Below, one piece after another: positions 62,728 through 64,000 of a stretch of DNA of 64,000 bases; position 1 is the stretch's first letter, and each line of letters starts with the position of its first letter. The translations under genes were made by a program, and so were the position numbers. This stretch comes from Streptomyces sp. TLI_146 (lineage in GTDB: Bacteria; Actinomycetota; Actinomycetes; Streptomycetales; Streptomycetaceae): assembly GCF_002846415.1 (NCBI RefSeq), contig NZ_PJMX01000001.1:3968001-4032000 (forward strand). The letters are read 5' to 3'. Under the pieces are notes generated by a model. That model did no database searches. It was not told where the DNA came from and saw nothing but the letters and a program-made list of their open reading frames with translations.

Positions 62728-64000
62728 CACCACCTCCGACGCGCGCCGGGCCGTCGGCGGGGACGGGGAGCCGGTGGCCGTGGGTCAGCCCGGGGCGGAG
62801 CCGCAGGGTGCGCCGCCCGCCGACGGCGGCGGTGACTCCATGTTCCGCAACGCCTACGCCCTGATGCTGTCCACGGCCGTCTCCGCCGCCCTCGGCCTCG
62901 GCTTCTGGCTGGTCGCGGCCCGCTACTACAGCGAGGAGGCGGTCGGCCAGGGCTCCGCCGCCATCGCCGCGATGCGGCTGCTCGCCTCGATCACCGCCAC
63001 CACGATGATCGGCGCGGTGGTGCGCTATGTGCCGCGCGCGGGCCGGGCGACCGGGCCCCTGGTGGTACGGGCGTATGTGGCGAGCACCGTGGTGGTGGCG
63101 GTGGCGAGCACCGGCTTCCTGTTCACGCTGCCGCTGTGGGGCGCCTCCTACGACCCGCTCGGCGGGCCCGCCGCCGGGGCCGTCTTCGTGCTCGCCTCGG
63201 TCGCCTGGGCGGTGCTGACCCTCCAGGACGGGGTGCTCACCGGGCTGCGCAAGGCGATCTGGGTGCCGGTCGGCAACGCGGTGTTCTCGCTGGGCAAGCT
63301 GCTCCTGCTGGCCGGCTTCGCCGCCTTCACCCTGGGCGTCTTCCTTTCCTGGGCGGCGGCGATGGTCCTGTCGATCCTGCCGCTGGGCTGGCTGATCTTC
63401 CGCAGGCTGATCCCCGCCCAGGCGGCCGCCGACCACGACCGGCCGGTGCCGCAGCTGCGCGAGATCGGGCGCTTCCTGGCGGGCGACTCGGTCGGCGCGC
63501 TCTTCTCGCTGGCGATGATCAATCTGCTGCCGGTGATGGTCGCGGTCCGCTTCGACGCCGCGCAGAACGGATTCTTCTATATCGCGTACACGGTCGGCGG
63601 GACCATGGAGTTCATGGCCATCAACATGGCCTCCTCGCTCACCGCGCACGCCTCGCACAGCCCGGACCGGCTCGCCGACGGCGTACGGGGGGCGCTGCGC
63701 CGGATGGCGCTGCTGCTCGTCCCGGTCGTCGTCCTGCTGATCGTCTTCGCCCGGCAGATCCTCGCCCCGTTCGGCGCGGACTACGCCGAGCACGGCACGC
63801 TGGTGCTCCGGCTGCTCGCCGCGGCCGCGCTGCCGCGGGTCGCCGTCGAGCTCTACATCGGGGTGCTGCGCGTCCAGGGCCGCACCGGTGTCCTCGCCCT
63901 GCTCCAGGGCGCCATGTGCACCCTGGTCCTGGGCAGCGCGGCGGTCCTGCTCGGCACCACGGGCATCGAGGGCGCGGGCTGGGCGGTGCTGGTGTCGATG
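62720..64000 (+). CDS. polysaccharide flippase, MOP/Wzx family, 3' end beyond window
   Basis: The frame stays open from GTG 62720 to the window edge (427 codons). After about 40 hydrophilic residues the sequence has repeated hydrophobic segments of about 20 residues each, at least ten visible. The first (MFRNAYALMLSTAVSAALGLGF) resembles the first helix of oligosaccharide flippases. It should move a lipid-linked oligosaccharide across the membrane. The GTG overlaps the preceding stop, so the pair forms the start of a polysaccharide operon. The C-terminus is not seen. Confidence 0.8.
   Translation, partial: MSDTTSDARRAVGGDGEPVAVGQPGAEPQGAPPADGGGDSMFRNAYALMLSTAVSAALGLGFWLVAARYYSEEAVGQGSAAIAAMRLLASITATTMIGAVVRYVPRAGRATGPLVVRAYVASTVVVAVASTGFLFTLPLWGASYDPLGGPAAGAVFVLASVAWAVLTLQDGVLTGLRKAIWVPVGNAVFSLGKLLLLAGFAAFTLGVFLSWAAAMVLSILPLGWLIFRRLIPAQAAADHDRPVPQLREIGRFLAGDSVGALFSLAMINLLPVMVAVRFDAAQNGFFYIAYTVGGTMEFMAINMASSLTAHASHSPDRLADGVRGALRRMALLLVPVVVLLIVFARQILAPFGADYAEHGTLVLRLLAAAALPRVAVELYIGVLRVQGRTGVLALLQGAMCTLVLGSAAVLLGTTGIEGAGWAVLVSM

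Overview
The window is a piece of a Streptomyces chromosome. GC content is very high, third positions are almost all G or C, GTG starts are common, and the 16S rRNA, WhiB, coenzyme F420 genes, partner-switching sigma factor and LAxTG-type sortase substrates are all actinobacterial. The order sahH, manA, SIS protein, manB, DUF3499, metallopeptidase, whiB, fbiA, fbiB, manC, LCP, acyl-CoA dehydrogenase, purE, purK, gtrA is also known from Mycobacterium tuberculosis (around Rv3248c to Rv3277), so much of the window is conserved actinobacterial core with Streptomyces additions. No mobile element, tRNA or CRISPR array was seen.

Layout. 1-1426 is a 16S rRNA gene read leftwards and cut at its 3' end by the window edge. 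Its leader and tandem promoters lie at about 1427-1800. 2.0-9.2 kb holds a SpoIIM-like membrane protein, an RDD membrane protein, ahcY and a fructose-type PTS permease split by a frameshift. 9.3-21.5 kb is a leftward mannose-phosphate and envelope block (cation exporter, manA, SIS protein, Trm112-like protein, manB, DUF3499, DUF5719, a giant glycosyltransferase), interrupted by one divergent metallopeptidase-like gene. 21.6-26.5 kb has whiB, a cysteine-rich leader peptide in front of a cysteine dioxygenase, the F420 genes cofD and cofE, and a DNA glycosylase. 26.8-41.8 kb is an envelope cluster: a sugar-nucleotide pyrophosphorylase, a PGRP-type amidase, five LytR-CpsA-Psr genes, a glycosyltransferase and a sortase substrate. 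42-49.3 kb has an acyl-CoA dehydrogenase, a UDP-glucose dehydrogenase, two dipeptidase paralogues (one apparently a pseudoenzyme), purE and purK. 49.5-54.6 kb has GtrA, a two-component system, a POT peptide transporter and a small secreted protein. 54.8-59.1 kb is a surface-protein module with two sortase substrates that share a repeated domain. 59.2-61.4 kb is an anti-sigma, anti-anti-sigma and SigB-type sigma module. 61.5-64 kb opens a polysaccharide cluster (DegT-family protein, flippase) that runs off the window.

Most genes serve the cell envelope. Mannose-6-P is interconverted and activated (manA, manB, manC), glycosyltransferases and a flippase build or export polymers, LCP proteins attach polymers to peptidoglycan, and sortase substrates decorate the wall. 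The observations most worth following are the Cys-rich leader peptide at 22371-22457, the surface module at 54782-59080, the dipeptidase paralogue without metal ligands at 44823-45965, the 17-bp repeat that splits the PTS gene, the helically phased direct repeats upstream of the response regulator, and the inverted-repeat cluster upstream of ahcY.
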